DNA from: JBMOUD01 sp049319665 | GTDB lineage: Bacteria > Pseudomonadota > Gammaproteobacteria > Enterobacterales > Enterobacteriaceae | Assembly: GCF_049319665.1 (NCBI RefSeq) | Contig: NZ_JBMOUD010000008.1 | Coordinates: forward strand, 1 to 64,000 | Length of the DNA stretch: 64,000 bases | Direction of reading: 5' to 3' | Shown here: positions 43,171 through 52,938 of the stretch, one piece after another | Layout: the number at the start of each line of letters is the position of its first letter | Numbering within the stretch: position 1 is the first letter of the stretch | Position numbers and translations under genes: made by a program | The notes under the pieces: generated by a model | What the model was told of the DNA's origin: nothing | Database searches by the model: none | What the model saw: the letters and a program-made list of their open reading frames with translations, nothing else

Positions 43171-44946
43171 CTAAATAGTTTCCGTTTCCAGTTGACCAGC
43201 GCTGAGCGTTTCGCCCGCTTGCTGCAACTGATACATCTGATAATAACGGCCTTTTTCTGCGAGCAGTTGTAAATGGCTACCTTGCTCAACCGCATGACCA
43301 CGATGGAGAACTAAAATGTTATCGGCCTCGACAATGGTCGACAAACGGTGAGCAATCACCACTAATGTCGTTTGTTGTCGAATGGCGCGCAGTGCACGAG
43401 AAATAGCCTGTTCAGTGCCAGAGTCAATATTGGCCGTTGCCTCGTCAAGGATCAAAATCTCTGGTGCTTGCACCAGAACACGTGCCATGGCTAATAATTG
43501 CTTCTGCCCCACTGATAGATTATTACCCTGCTCACCCAAGCGTGTGGCAATACCTTCTGGCATCTGTTTAATCAGCGGTGCAAGCTGCACGGTTTCCAAT
43601 GCTTGCCACACTTTCTGCTCATCGATATTACGTCCCAGCGTAATATTGGCATACACTGAATCGGCTAGTACCACAGGATCCTGTTGCACCATCGCGATCC
43701 CTTTACGTAAAACAGCGTGAGAAAGGTCAGTCAGCGGACGACCATCAACGAGGATTTTGCCTTTATTAAGCGGGTAATATCCCATCAGTAAATTCGCTAA
43801 GGTACTTTTCCCGCTACCGGTATGCCCAACTAGCGCAACAAAATTACGCGAAGGAATGTGCAGATTGATATTTTCCAACACCCATTTATCAGCACGATAA
43901 GCAAAGCTCAGATCACGCATCACCACTTCACCGCTAGTGAGCGGTTTGATGTCCTTGCCATATTGCTGCTGTGACCTGTCCATCAGCTCAAAAATACGCT
44001 CACCAGCGACCACCGCCTGTTGCAAAATAGACTGCTGCGATGTCAGCTCAATCAGCGGTTCGTTTAACCGTGATAAATAGTTAATAAAAGCATAGAGCAC
44101 GCCGACGCCAATACTGCCTTCAGCACTAAACCCGAACAACACCAACAGACCACAAAGAATTAAGGCGGCAAATAGACTAAGCAAAGGACGCAGCAAGAAA
44201 CCTTCAAGCTTAAGAGTACGCATACGGGCCAAATAGTGGGATTGGCTAGCATTCGTTAAACGCTCAGCAAAGCGCTTTTGCTGACGGAATTGTTGAATAA
44301 CGCTCATGCCGTTGATCGCTTCATTGAAGCCATCGTTTATATCAGCAAGATAGCTGCGGACTCGACGCACAACCGGCGTGCTGTAAACCTGATACAGCGC
44401 CATCACCACCATCACCGCCGGGAAGATAGCGCTGGCGATCAATGCCATTCGCAAATCCAGGCTGAACATCGCCACCAGCATGGCACTGATCAACGCTAAA
44501 CTGCGCAATACGGTGGAGACAACCGTGACATATAAATCACGCACGACTTCTGTATCATTAGTCACACGCGAGATAAGCTGCCCGACGGGTTGAGTATCAA
44601 AAGCACTTAACGGCTGACGCAATGCGGCGTCCATAACTTCAGTGCGCAACTGCTGTACCACGCCGACGGCAGCGCGGTTAAACAGTAAAGCCTGAGAATA
44701 GTGCAACCCAGCGGCCAGCAATTGCAGCAGAATAAAGGCGATCGCCAACAGGCTCACCATGCCCAAAGGTAATAATCCTTTCGACACGTATTGATCGATA
44801 AAATAACTGATTAACAGTGGACCACAGACTTCCGCCCCGGCCGCTACCCATAACATAACAACCGCAATAGACAGCGGGCGGCGATAAGGTTTGCCATACA
44901 TCAGTAGGCGCTTTAGCGTCGGCCAGGTTTTTTGCCCTTTATTCAT
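43171..44946 (-). CDS. mdlB: ABC transporter MdlB (permease-ATPase half)
   Basis: One half of a heterodimeric multidrug-like ABC exporter in the inner membrane. The 591-residue protein has six N-terminal helices (about 25-310) and an ATPase domain with Walker A GHTGSGKST, signature LSVGQKQLLAMARVL and Walker B ILILDEATANID. It starts inside the last codons of mdlA (8-bp overlap), so the two are coupled. The start MNKGQKTWPTLKRLL is chosen on homology. The substrate is not known. Confidence 0.94.
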   Translation of the reverse strand: MNKGQKTWPTLKRLLMYGKPYRRPLSIAVVMLWVAAGAEVCGPLLISYFIDQYVSKGLLPLGMVSLLAIAFILLQLLAAGLHYSQALLFNRAAVGVVQQLRTEVMDAALRQPLSAFDTQPVGQLISRVTNDTEVVRDLYVTVVSTVLRSLALISAMLVAMFSLDLRMALIASAIFPAVMVVMALYQVYSTPVVRRVRSYLADINDGFNEAINGMSVIQQFRQQKRFAERLTNASQSHYLARMRTLKLEGFLLRPLLSLFAALILCGLLVLFGFSAEGSIGVGVLYAFINYLSRLNEPLIELTSQQSILQQAVVAGERIFELMDRSQQQYGKDIKPLTSGEVVMRDLSFAYRADKWVLENINLHIPSRNFVALVGHTGSGKSTLANLLMGYYPLNKGKILVDGRPLTDLSHAVLRKGIAMVQQDPVVLADSVYANITLGRNIDEQKVWQALETVQLAPLIKQMPEGIATRLGEQGNNLSVGQKQLLAMARVLVQAPEILILDEATANIDSGTEQAISRALRAIRQQTTLVVIAHRLSTIVEADNILVLHRGHAVEQGSHLQLLAEKGRYYQMYQLQQAGETLSAGQLETETI

Positions 44947-46711
44947 GAGGTAAATACTCCTGTTGCACCGGTGCTTCATCAAGTGCGGCTTCCAACTGCT
45001 GATAACGATACATGTCACGATACCAACCAGCCTCAGCCACCAAGCTATCGTGACTACCGCGCTGGGCCACAGAACCTTGGTTAAAGACTAAAATCTCGCT
45101 CGCTTCCACTAAGGCCGACAGTCGGTGCGCACTGATAATCACCGTGCGATCGCTGCCCCACTGGCGCAGGTTATGCAAAATTTGGTGTTCGGTACGGCCG
45201 TCGACCGCAGATAATGCATCGTCAAGAATCAGAATTTCGGACTCCATCAACAGCGCACGCGCAATAGAAATACGCTGTTTTTGTCCACCAGAAAGCATCA
45301 CGCCGCGCTCACCGACTTCGGTATCGTAACCTTGCGGCAAACGCAGAATATCCTCATGAATGCTCGCCAGTTTTGCCGCGTCTTCAATTTGTTGTTGGCT
45401 GGCATCTGGCCTGCCCAGCGCAATATTCTGACCAATGGTATCGGAGAACAAGAACGGCGTTTGGCTGACCACGGCCAAACGCGCGCGCCAGTCATCTAAT
45501 CGCATCTCTGAAAGAGGGATATCGTGGTAGGCTATTTTACCTACGGAAACATCAAACTGGCGTTGAATTAACGCGAGCAGCGTGCTTTTTCCCGAACCGG
45601 TCGGGCCACATAACCCCAGCATTTTCCCGGGAGCCAGCGTAAAGCCAACATCGTTTAATGACGAACGACTGGCCTGCGGATAGGTAAATTGTTTAATGCC
45701 CACTTGCAAAATATCGCGCCCGGCGGGCAAAGGTTTTGTCCCATCGACAACCGAGGGCGCTTCTTCTAGCAAGCTACGAATTCGGCTATAAGCTGCGCTA
45801 CCGCGTTCAACAATATTAAACATCCACGCTAATGCCAGCATTGGCCAAATCATCAGGCCCAAATACATCACAAAGCTCGTGAGCTGGCCTAGCGTCAAAT
45901 GCTGTTCAACCACCATCCAACTGCCGCCGCCGATAGCTAACAGATTCGCCATACCGATAGAAACATAGATCGTTGGGTCAAAACGGGCATCAACGCGTGC
46001 GACACGCATATTTTTGACGCCAGTATCACGGGCAACATCAGCAAACTGTGATGATTGATGGTTTTCCAGTCCGAATGCTTTGATCATACGGATACTGCTA
46101 AGGCTTTCCTGTGCGCGGTCGTTTAGCGAGGAAAACGCCGCCTGCGCCACTTTAAAACGTTCGTGCAATTGCTCGCCATAGCGGTTGATTAACAACGCCA
46201 TAATAGGCATTGGCACCAAAGAAAGCAGCGTCAACTCCCAGCTGATTTGTGTTGCCATCACGACCAGCACCACCAGCCCCATCACCATAGAATCAACCAA
46301 CGTGAGCACGCCTTCCCCAGCGGCAAATACCACCCGGTCGACATCATTAGTAGCACGAGCAATCAAATCACCGGTACGGTGGCGCAGATAAAAAGCAGGA
46401 TGTTGACGGCTAAGCTGGGCAAAGAAATTCTGCCGCAGTTCAACGGCTAACTGATAGGATGCACCAAATAACAGCACCCGCCAGACATAACGCAGCAAAT
46501 AGACCAAAATAGCCGTAGCGAGCATCACTCCCAGCCAGCCCCAGATAACCGCCGCGGACATTTTTTTGCTGGTGACGCCATCAATGATTACACCAACCAA
46601 TTTAGGCGGGAGTAATTGCAGAATCGCAATAATGATTAATAAGGCGACAGCCCCAAGATAACGCCGCCATTCTCGACGGAAATACCAAGCTAGTTGAGCA
46701 AATAATCTCAC
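44939..46711 (-). CDS. mdlA: ABC transporter MdlA (permease-ATPase half)
   Basis: Partner of MdlB in a heterodimeric ABC exporter. The 590-residue product has six membrane helices, then Walker A GPTGSGKST, signature LSGGQKQRISIARAL and Walker B ILILDDALSAVD. Here the Walker B region has DD where MdlB has DE, so the two ATP sites probably differ in activity, as in other heterodimeric exporters. It is the first gene of mdlAB and lies downstream of decR on the same strand. Confidence 0.94.
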   Translation of the reverse strand: MRLFAQLAWYFRREWRRYLGAVALLIIIAILQLLPPKLVGVIIDGVTSKKMSAAVIWGWLGVMLATAILVYLLRYVWRVLLFGASYQLAVELRQNFFAQLSRQHPAFYLRHRTGDLIARATNDVDRVVFAAGEGVLTLVDSMVMGLVVLVVMATQISWELTLLSLVPMPIMALLINRYGEQLHERFKVAQAAFSSLNDRAQESLSSIRMIKAFGLENHQSSQFADVARDTGVKNMRVARVDARFDPTIYVSIGMANLLAIGGGSWMVVEQHLTLGQLTSFVMYLGLMIWPMLALAWMFNIVERGSAAYSRIRSLLEEAPSVVDGTKPLPAGRDILQVGIKQFTYPQASRSSLNDVGFTLAPGKMLGLCGPTGSGKSTLLALIQRQFDVSVGKIAYHDIPLSEMRLDDWRARLAVVSQTPFLFSDTIGQNIALGRPDASQQQIEDAAKLASIHEDILRLPQGYDTEVGERGVMLSGGQKQRISIARALLMESEILILDDALSAVDGRTEHQILHNLRQWGSDRTVIISAHRLSALVEASEILVFNQGSVAQRGSHDSLVAEAGWYRDMYRYQQLEAALDEAPVQQEYLPHE

Positions 46712-46852
46712 GCAGAAGTTTCCATGATCTTAGTCTTATTAGAATTCAGTGATTTTACACGCAATAAGCATCAACGGACAGGCAAGCAACGACCTACGTC
46801 CGGACAGTATCCATATAGGATAACATTGATAAGATATCTTTCGGATGAATCT

Positions 46853-47308
46853 TTACAGCGGTAAAACCGTGGTAGATTTGATGCGTTCCATAGCAAAACT
46901 CGATGTCACATCCAGCAACCCCGGCACGGCATTCACTAGCTTTTTATAAAAGTTATCATAACTTTTCATATCAGCGACTTGTACTTGCAGCAAATAATCG
47001 TACTCCCCCGCCATACGATAGAAAGAGAGCACTTCTGGTAGCGCCTCTACTCGTTCGACAAAGGTTTCGTACCATTCGCTATTATGATGTTGGGTTTTGA
47101 TCAGCACAAACGCCGTCAACGTTAAGCCTAGTTTCTCACTATCGAGCAACGCAACTTTCGCCCGAATGATCCCTTCTTCTTCCAAGCGTTTTAGTCTTTT
47201 CCAACATGGCGTGGAGGTGAGATTAACAGCATCGGCAAGCACTTGCAGAGACAGCGTGCAGTCTTGTTGCAGCATCGCTAACAATTTTCGGTCAATTTTA
47301 TCTAGCAT
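46853..47308 (-). CDS. decR: Cysteine-responsive Lrp-family regulator DecR/YbaO
   Basis: A 151-residue Lrp/AsnC regulator with an N-terminal helix-turn-helix (LQVLADAVNLTSTPCWKRLKRLEEEGII) and a C-terminal RAM ligand domain. In E. coli DecR activates the cyuPA cysteine detoxification genes; in Salmonella its homologue controls the adjacent cdsH. Here it is divergent from a cdsH-like gene 120 bp away, the Salmonella arrangement, which points to cysteine-induced control of that gene. Confidence 0.92.
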   Translation of the reverse strand: MLDKIDRKLLAMLQQDCTLSLQVLADAVNLTSTPCWKRLKRLEEEGIIRAKVALLDSEKLGLTLTAFVLIKTQHHNSEWYETFVERVEALPEVLSFYRMAGEYDYLLQVQVADMKSYDNFYKKLVNAVPGLLDVTSSFAMERIKSTTVLPL

Positions 47309-47428
47309 TGGATTATTTAGTAGAAAAATTTTCTCTTAAATTGCCTCCCATAGGGATAAATAGCAACGTTTTTCCCCAAATAAATGGTTATTCTAGCGCT
47401 AAATTTACTGAGATTTTCGGATAGCATT

Positions 47429-48472
47429 ATGATTAACACTTGGGTAAACCACGCGATAAAAGAGATCGACGCTGATTTTCAACGCTCGGCCGACACACAT
47501 TTGATTCGCCTGAATCTTTCCGATTTTCCTGGTATTTCACTTTATCTAAAAGATGAAAGCACTCACCCTTCCGGTAGTTTGAAGCACCGCTTAGCACGCT
47601 CGCTATTTTTGTACGGCCTGTGCAACGGCTGGATCAATGAAAATACGCCGATTATTGAAGCATCGTCAGGAAGTACGGCTATATCCGAAGCTTATTTTGC
47701 CCGACTGCTCGGACTGCCATTTATTGCGGTGATGCCTGCGTGTACTGCGCCGCGTAAAATTGAGCAAATCGAGTTTTACGGTGGTCGCTGCCATTTTGTC
47801 GAACACTCTAGCCAGATTTATGACGTTTCAGAGCAATTGGCCAGAGAAATGAACGGCCATTATATGGATCAGTTCACTTACGCCGAGCGGGCAACGGATT
47901 GGCGCGGTAATAACAATATAGCTGACAGTATTTTTCGTCAGATGTCGCATGAAACGCATCCTATCCCGCGCTATTTAGTGATGAGCGCAGGCACTGGCGG
48001 CACCTCCGCAACGCTGGGCCGTTATATTCGCTATCAAGGACATAAAACCGAACTGATTGTGGTCGACCCTGAGAATTCCGTATTTTATGACTACTTCCAG
48101 CATCGAGATGCCACTGTTAGCGCGAGCTGTAGCAGCCGGATAGAAGGTATCGGTCGTCCGCGTGCTGAGCCTTCGTTTATTCCCAGCGTCATAGACAGCA
48201 TGATACAAGTGCCTGACGCGGCTAGTATCGCCACCTTATATTGGCTGGAGAAACTGCTTGGCAGAAAGGTCGGCGGCTCAACCGGTACCAACGTTTGGGG
48301 CGCACTGCAATTGGCTGAGAAAATGCGTGAACGAGGCGAAAGTGGTTCTATTGTGACCTTACTTTGCGACAGCGGGGAGCGTTATCTTAATACCTATTAC
48401 AACTCAGAATGGGTAGCCAATAATATCAGGGTCTTAGCTCCATTTAGTGAAAAGCTGTTGGGCTTGAAATAA
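47429..48472 (+). CDS. cdsH: PLP-dependent cysteine desulfhydrase
   Basis: A fold-type II PLP enzyme of the cysteine synthase superfamily, 347 residues. The PLP lysine is in HPSGSLKHRLA, the phosphate-binding loop is SAGTGGTSAT, and EASSGSTAISEA matches the substrate loop. Location next to decR and length match Salmonella CdsH, reported to break down cysteine to sulfide, pyruvate and ammonia. The start at 47429 is preferred over one 15 codons upstream. E. coli lacks this gene between decR and cof. A cysteine synthase activity is the main alternative. Confidence 0.82.
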   Translation: MINTWVNHAIKEIDADFQRSADTHLIRLNLSDFPGISLYLKDESTHPSGSLKHRLARSLFLYGLCNGWINENTPIIEASSGSTAISEAYFARLLGLPFIAVMPACTAPRKIEQIEFYGGRCHFVEHSSQIYDVSEQLAREMNGHYMDQFTYAERATDWRGNNNIADSIFRQMSHETHPIPRYLVMSAGTGGTSATLGRYIRYQGHKTELIVVDPENSVFYDYFQHRDATVSASCSSRIEGIGRPRAEPSFIPSVIDSMIQVPDAASIATLYWLEKLLGRKVGGSTGTNVWGALQLAEKMRERGESGSIVTLLCDSGERYLNTYYNSEWVANNIRVLAPFSEKLLGLK

Positions 48473-48503
48473 TCTTTACTACGTAAGATAAAAGCGGAAA
48501 AAA

Positions 48504-48528
48504 AGCCGGAACAGATAATGTCCCGGCT
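48504..48528 (-). terminator. cof terminator
   Basis: An AGCCGG/CCGGCT stem is followed by seven T on the minus strand, about 15-40 bp past the cof stop codon. Confidence 0.65.
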
Positions 48529-48543
48529 AGCTGAAAAACCTTA

Positions 48544-49362
48544 TCATTCGGGGGAATAGGTGAGGTGTGGTGAGTTCAGCCAATGTTGTAAAAAGTGAGA
48601 CACCGCTTGATTCTGGCAATGTCCAATAACTTGTAGGTGCGGCAACTGTTGTTTGAGGATGGGCAAAGCATTACCCATTACCAGCCCTAATCCCACGCTA
48701 TTAAGCATCTCTTTATCATTCATCGCATCGCCAAAAGCCATGCATTGTCCCATCTCAATACCAAGACTGGCGGTGAGTTTCTCCAGAGCGCTGCCTTTAT
48801 TAGTGCCTTTTGGCATAACATCCAGGCAATCGCTGGCAGAGAAACACAGATCAACTCGCTCACCGAATGCGGCTTCGAGCTGCGGCATCAGTTGTAGCAG
48901 TTCATCATGTGGGGCGCTGAAAAAGACTTTGTGATTGCCTTGTGCAGGCAACAAACGCAGATCCTGATACTGATATTTGAAACCACTAAACTGGTGCGCC
49001 ACTAATATCTGCGGCACATCATTAAAGGTAAACCAGCCTTCACGGCGGAACACATCCATGCGTGCTGACGTTCGCCATGTCGTATTGACTAGCTGAGTAA
49101 AGCAATCTTCCGGCAGGGTACTTTCATGGAATAACTGGCCGTCGAGGTCGTGGATCTCCGTGCCATTACCGGTCAGCAAGTAGCTGCGTAAGCCAATATT
49201 CGCCAAAATGGTCTTCATTTCTACATGGTGACGGCCGGTTGCAAACGCCAGAATAATGCCTCTTTCCTCGAGTTGACGTAGGGTTGCCAACGTTTTGTCA
49301 CCCAGCCGATGCTCAGGCGTTAAAAGCGTACCATCCATATCAAATGCAGCCAGGCGAACCAT
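48544..49362 (-). CDS. cof: HAD-family phosphatase Cof
   Basis: A 272-residue haloacid dehalogenase-type hydrolase, known in E. coli as an HMP-PP phosphatase with broad activity on sugar and pyridoxal phosphates. Motif I is AAFDMDGTLLTP at residues 5-16, motif II is in FATGRHHVEM, and motif IV is FGDAMNDKEML near residue 215. The ending LNSPHLTYSPE is close to that of E. coli. Convergent with cdsH, divergent from ybaE. Confidence 0.94.
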   Translation of the reverse strand: MVRLAAFDMDGTLLTPEHRLGDKTLATLRQLEERGIILAFATGRHHVEMKTILANIGLRSYLLTGNGTEIHDLDGQLFHESTLPEDCFTQLVNTTWRTSARMDVFRREGWFTFNDVPQILVAHQFSGFKYQYQDLRLLPAQGNHKVFFSAPHDELLQLMPQLEAAFGERVDLCFSASDCLDVMPKGTNKGSALEKLTASLGIEMGQCMAFGDAMNDKEMLNSVGLGLVMGNALPILKQQLPHLQVIGHCQNQAVSHFLQHWLNSPHLTYSPE

Positions 49363-49604
49363 AGAACCTCGTCAAAATAAGAAAGAAAACAGTATTAATG
49401 TACGACGTTGAGTATGAGTGAGCATTTACGGAACTAATAGTGAACAATTGAAAATTAGACTTCCTCATTTATTCGGATCACACCTCGTTGCCCAGCATCA
49501 CTCTGCGCCAGCTCTCATTTGCTGGCATAAAACCAGCCAAGAAAACACCACTGATATATGCTGAACATATAATATAGGTAGTGAATAACTGTTCCGGGTT
49601 TATT

Positions 49605-51305
49605 ATGCGTCTGCAAAATCGTCTTAACCAATATCAACGTTTATATCTGCGGCTAGGGGATAGCCTCAATGAACTTACCGTTGCCGAGCTGGCTGAGATC
49701 TTTTGCTGTAGCGAGCGCCATACTCGAACCTTATTATCGCAGTTTCAACACCTCGGATGGATTAGCTGGCATTCTCAAGCCGGGCGTAGTAAACGCGGCA
49801 AGCTGCAATGTTTAAAAACGCCAACAAGCCTGCGCGAATCTTATGTGCAGGAGCTATTGGAAAATGGCGACCACTCAGCTGCTCTGCAATTAAGCGCCCT
49901 GGATCCTCAACACCTTAATACGCTGCTAACGCCACATATGGGCGGACAATGGCTAGCCGATGCGCCAACATTACGTATCCCCTATTATCGACCAATGCAA
50001 CGCCTTGACCCACAGACCCTGACCGGCCGCGCGGAACAGCATTTAGCCCACACGATACATGCAGGGTTAACGCGTTTTATTACCGGGCAATCCCTACCAC
50101 AGCCCGATTTAGCACATCACTGGCATATCACTAATCAGGGCAAGACCTGGCAATTCTTCCTCCATAGCCGCTTGTATTGGCATAATGGAGAACTTATTAC
50201 GGCCAGCCAATTAGGTGAAATTTTTGAGCATTTGCGTTACTCACCGAAAAGCAGGCACAGTTTGGATAATATCCGCAGCCTTTCGCAACCGCATGCACTC
50301 TGCCTGCAATTTGATCTTCACCACGCAGATTATTGGCTAGCGCACCGATTGGCCGATCTTAGCTGCCTGCTCGCACATCCCAATGACGCTACCATTGGCG
50401 CAGGCCCTTTCCGTTTAGTGCACTTCGCACCAGAATTAGTACGTCTTGAGCAGCATACTTACTATCATTTGCAGCGCCCTTTCTTATACGCCATTGAATA
50501 TTGGATCTCCCCGCACCTTTTCGCACAAAGAAGCCATATCAGTTGTCAGCACCCGGTACGCATTATTCTTGGAGAACAAGATGAGTTGGCGCAAGTCAGG
50601 CCGGTCAGACGCACCACCAGCCTTGGCTTCTGTTATTTAGCCGTAAATATGCGCCAACAGAATTTAAGCCAAGAGCAGGCACAAAAAATAGTGATGTTGA
50701 TACAACGCTCAGCCATGCTAGAACATTTGCCGATAGATAATGACTTGGTCAGTCCGAGCAAAGAGATGTTGCCAGGTTGGCCAATACCGATGCATCAGGT
50801 GGAAAATGTGACGCTGCCAGCCACATTAAATTTGATCTATCACCCACCGGTCGAACTTGGTTTAGTGGCTGAGGCGTTAAAAACATTGTTGGCCGCCGAA
50901 GGCTGCACCTTAACTCTCACCTATCACACTGGACGCCTATGGGATAACGATGAGCAGCTCGGCAATGTCGATCTTATGCTCGGCGATCGATTGGTTGGCG
51001 AAGCGCCGCAAGCCACGTTAGAAAACTGGTTACGGCAAGATCCTCTCTGGCCCGCAATATTGAGCGATACAGCGTTAACTCAGCAAGCGCAAAGACTTAC
51101 TAGCATTGCGCAACTCGCAGACAATGCACAGCGGGCGCAATCGCTGCGTGACCATTTTTATCAGCTCATGGTGAATGCTACGATCACGCCGCTATTTAAC
51201 TATCGCTATCAAGTCAGCGCCCCACCCCGCGTAAATGGCGTGCAACTCACCGCCTGGGGATGGTTTGATTTTTGCCAGGCATGGATCCCGCCAGAAATAG
51301 CCTGA
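49605..51305 (+). CDS. ybaE: SgrR-family protein YbaE
   Basis: A 566-residue protein with an N-terminal SgrR-type winged helix (MRLQNRLNQYQRLYLRL, SERHTRTLL; residues 1-110) fused to a periplasmic solute-binding-like domain (GTGPFRL-type segment GAGPFRLVHFAPELVRLE). SgrR, its paralogue, activates sgrS under sugar-phosphate stress; YbaE itself is uncharacterised. It is probably a cytosolic regulator that binds a small ligand. The start at 49605 matches the E. coli protein; a start eight codons earlier is less likely. It lies between cof and queC as in E. coli. Confidence 0.9.
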   Translation: MRLQNRLNQYQRLYLRLGDSLNELTVAELAEIFCCSERHTRTLLSQFQHLGWISWHSQAGRSKRGKLQCLKTPTSLRESYVQELLENGDHSAALQLSALDPQHLNTLLTPHMGGQWLADAPTLRIPYYRPMQRLDPQTLTGRAEQHLAHTIHAGLTRFITGQSLPQPDLAHHWHITNQGKTWQFFLHSRLYWHNGELITASQLGEIFEHLRYSPKSRHSLDNIRSLSQPHALCLQFDLHHADYWLAHRLADLSCLLAHPNDATIGAGPFRLVHFAPELVRLEQHTYYHLQRPFLYAIEYWISPHLFAQRSHISCQHPVRIILGEQDELAQVRPVRRTTSLGFCYLAVNMRQQNLSQEQAQKIVMLIQRSAMLEHLPIDNDLVSPSKEMLPGWPIPMHQVENVTLPATLNLIYHPPVELGLVAEALKTLLAAEGCTLTLTYHTGRLWDNDEQLGNVDLMLGDRLVGEAPQATLENWLRQDPLWPAILSDTALTQQAQRLTSIAQLADNAQRAQSLRDHFYQLMVNATITPLFNYRYQVSAPPRVNGVQLTAWGWFDFCQAWIPPEIA

Positions 51306-51464
51306 ACAACTTGTACAACGGCTAGTTTTAACGTGACGGATTTTACGATGACCAGTTTTACTATCCACTGGCTATAAACCTCAGTACCATTGCGCTATCC
51401 CTGGCTGTCGCGGCTCTGTTTAAGCCGAAGGGCAGCCCATATTGAACCTTCAGGATAAATTGAC

Positions 51465-52175
51465 ATGAAAAGAGCGGTTGTTGTATTCAGCGGCGGACAA
51501 GATTCCACTACCTGTCTTATTCAAGCATTGACGCAGTATGACGAAGTGCATTGCATTACTTTCGACTATGGGCAGCGTCATGTTGCAGAAATCGAGGTCG
51601 CCGAAACCCTCTCTAAGCAGCTCGGTGCCAAATCGCACAAGGTGCTGGACGTTACTATGCTCAATGAGCTGGCTGTCAGCAGCCTGACCCGCGATAATAT
51701 CCCGGTACCGCAATATGGCGAGACCGAAGCTAACGGCTTGCCGAGCACATTTGTTCCAGGTCGCAATATTTTGTTCCTGACACTGGCAGCAATTTTTGCC
51801 TATCAATTACAGGCCGAAGCCGTAATTACCGGCGTTTGTGAAACCGACTTCTCCGGCTATCCGGATTGCCGCGATGAATTCGTCAAAGCGTTAAACCACG
51901 CGGTATCACTAGGTATTGCCCGCGACATCCGTTTTGAAACGCCATTGATGTGGCTCAATAAAGCCGAAACCTGGGCGCTGGCCGACCGCTACCAAAAATT
52001 GGATCTGGTGCGTCATCATACGCTGACCTGTTATAACGGCATCATTGGCGATGGTTGTGGCGAATGCGCAGCATGTCATTTGCGTGCTAAAGGATTAGAG
52101 GAGTTTCAGCGGGATGCGGTCGCTGTTTCCGCAGCATTAGGGTTGAAGCTGGATCGAGCTGCGGCGATTTCTTAA
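51465..52175 (+). CDS. queC: 7-cyano-7-deazaguanine synthase
   Basis: Converts 7-carboxy-7-deazaguanine to preQ0 with ATP and ammonia in queuosine synthesis. The 236-residue product has the PP-loop FSGGQDSTTCL at residues 8-18 and a C-terminal zinc site in CYNGIIGDGCGECAACHLRA (four cysteines). The stop is followed at once by the long repeat element shared with the fadM side. Confidence 0.97.
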   Translation: MKRAVVVFSGGQDSTTCLIQALTQYDEVHCITFDYGQRHVAEIEVAETLSKQLGAKSHKVLDVTMLNELAVSSLTRDNIPVPQYGETEANGLPSTFVPGRNILFLTLAAIFAYQLQAEAVITGVCETDFSGYPDCRDEFVKALNHAVSLGIARDIRFETPLMWLNKAETWALADRYQKLDLVRHHTLTCYNGIIGDGCGECAACHLRAKGLEEFQRDAVAVSAALGLKLDRAAAIS

Positions 52176-52186
52176 AGCCAGAAGGG

Positions 52187-52938
52187 CTTTAAAATCATTG
52201 TTTTGAATCCAGGCCGGGATTCTTGGCGGCTTCTTAAGACCATAACGATTGTGGAAGCAATGGCCGTGCTTTCCCGGCTTCTTAAAATTAGAACTGTGAA
52301 TTTTTCGGTTCTTCAAATGTAGTGCTCAATGTAAGGCTATCGACTGAACCGAGCCAAGGGGGGGCGCCCCCCTTCGCCATCCCACGCCTTTTTACCCCCT
52401 CAATATCTAGTCCAGTGGAGGCCATGTTTCAGAAGCTTCCGTGATAGCGCAAATACCAGCCTTCCAGGCTTCCCGCTTGCGGGTTCAAGCCAACGATAAA
52501 CCCATTGTATTTCACCACTCCACCGGTGGCATTTTGAGTGCGCTTGGCGGCTTTTAAATCAACGGCAACGGCACAAACAAGAAGGCAAAGGCATTTTATC
52601 TTTTGAATTTGATAAGTTTGGTGGCGCACTCAAAATTTCACTGACGAGTGGTGGAGAGACAGCGAGCGCTTTAAGCGAGTGGGCTCGAATCCGAGGAAGG
52701 GATGGCGGAGCCATGAAATTTGCGCCTGTCGCAGTGGTGGCTGAAACATAGTCTCCGCTGAACTCTTGGTAAAAGCTTGAAAAGGCGCAGGATTCTAAAG
52801 GACCGCGCCTCGGTCCTTTAGGCGGCTTAGGCTGCAATGCCAAATTGAACACTACATTTGAGAAGCCGAAATTTACACCGTTACACTTTTAAAAAGCCGC
52901 CCAAATCCCGGAACGGATTTAATACAATGCTTTTAAAG
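52187..52938. repeat. Non-coding element with long inverted-repeat ends between queC and fadM
   Basis: A roughly 750-bp gene-free element fills the space between convergent genes. The left arm (52187-52330) and the right arm (52844-52938) are inverted copies: both read CTTTAAAA.CATTG, CCGGGATT, GGCGGCTT.TTAA, CAAATGTAGTG and TTCAAT or CTCAAT in order. The left arm has an extra segment of about 46 bp that looks like a tandem duplication. Inside are a G7/C6 palindrome (52357-52374) and a perfect 13-bp inverted repeat (ATTTTGAGTGCGC at 52531-52543; complement at 52624-52636). The right arm covers the fadM stop codon. No transposase is present. Confidence 0.65.

Noticed and set aside
52429..52629. 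66-codon frame inside the queC-fadM element
   Set aside because: It lies across the inverted-repeat core and probably reflects repeat sequence rather than a gene, though recurrence in other copies could change that view.
52187..52938. Insertion sequence or integron in the queC-fadM gap
   Set aside because: Inverted ends exist, but there is no transposase or integrase frame and no clear target-site duplication.
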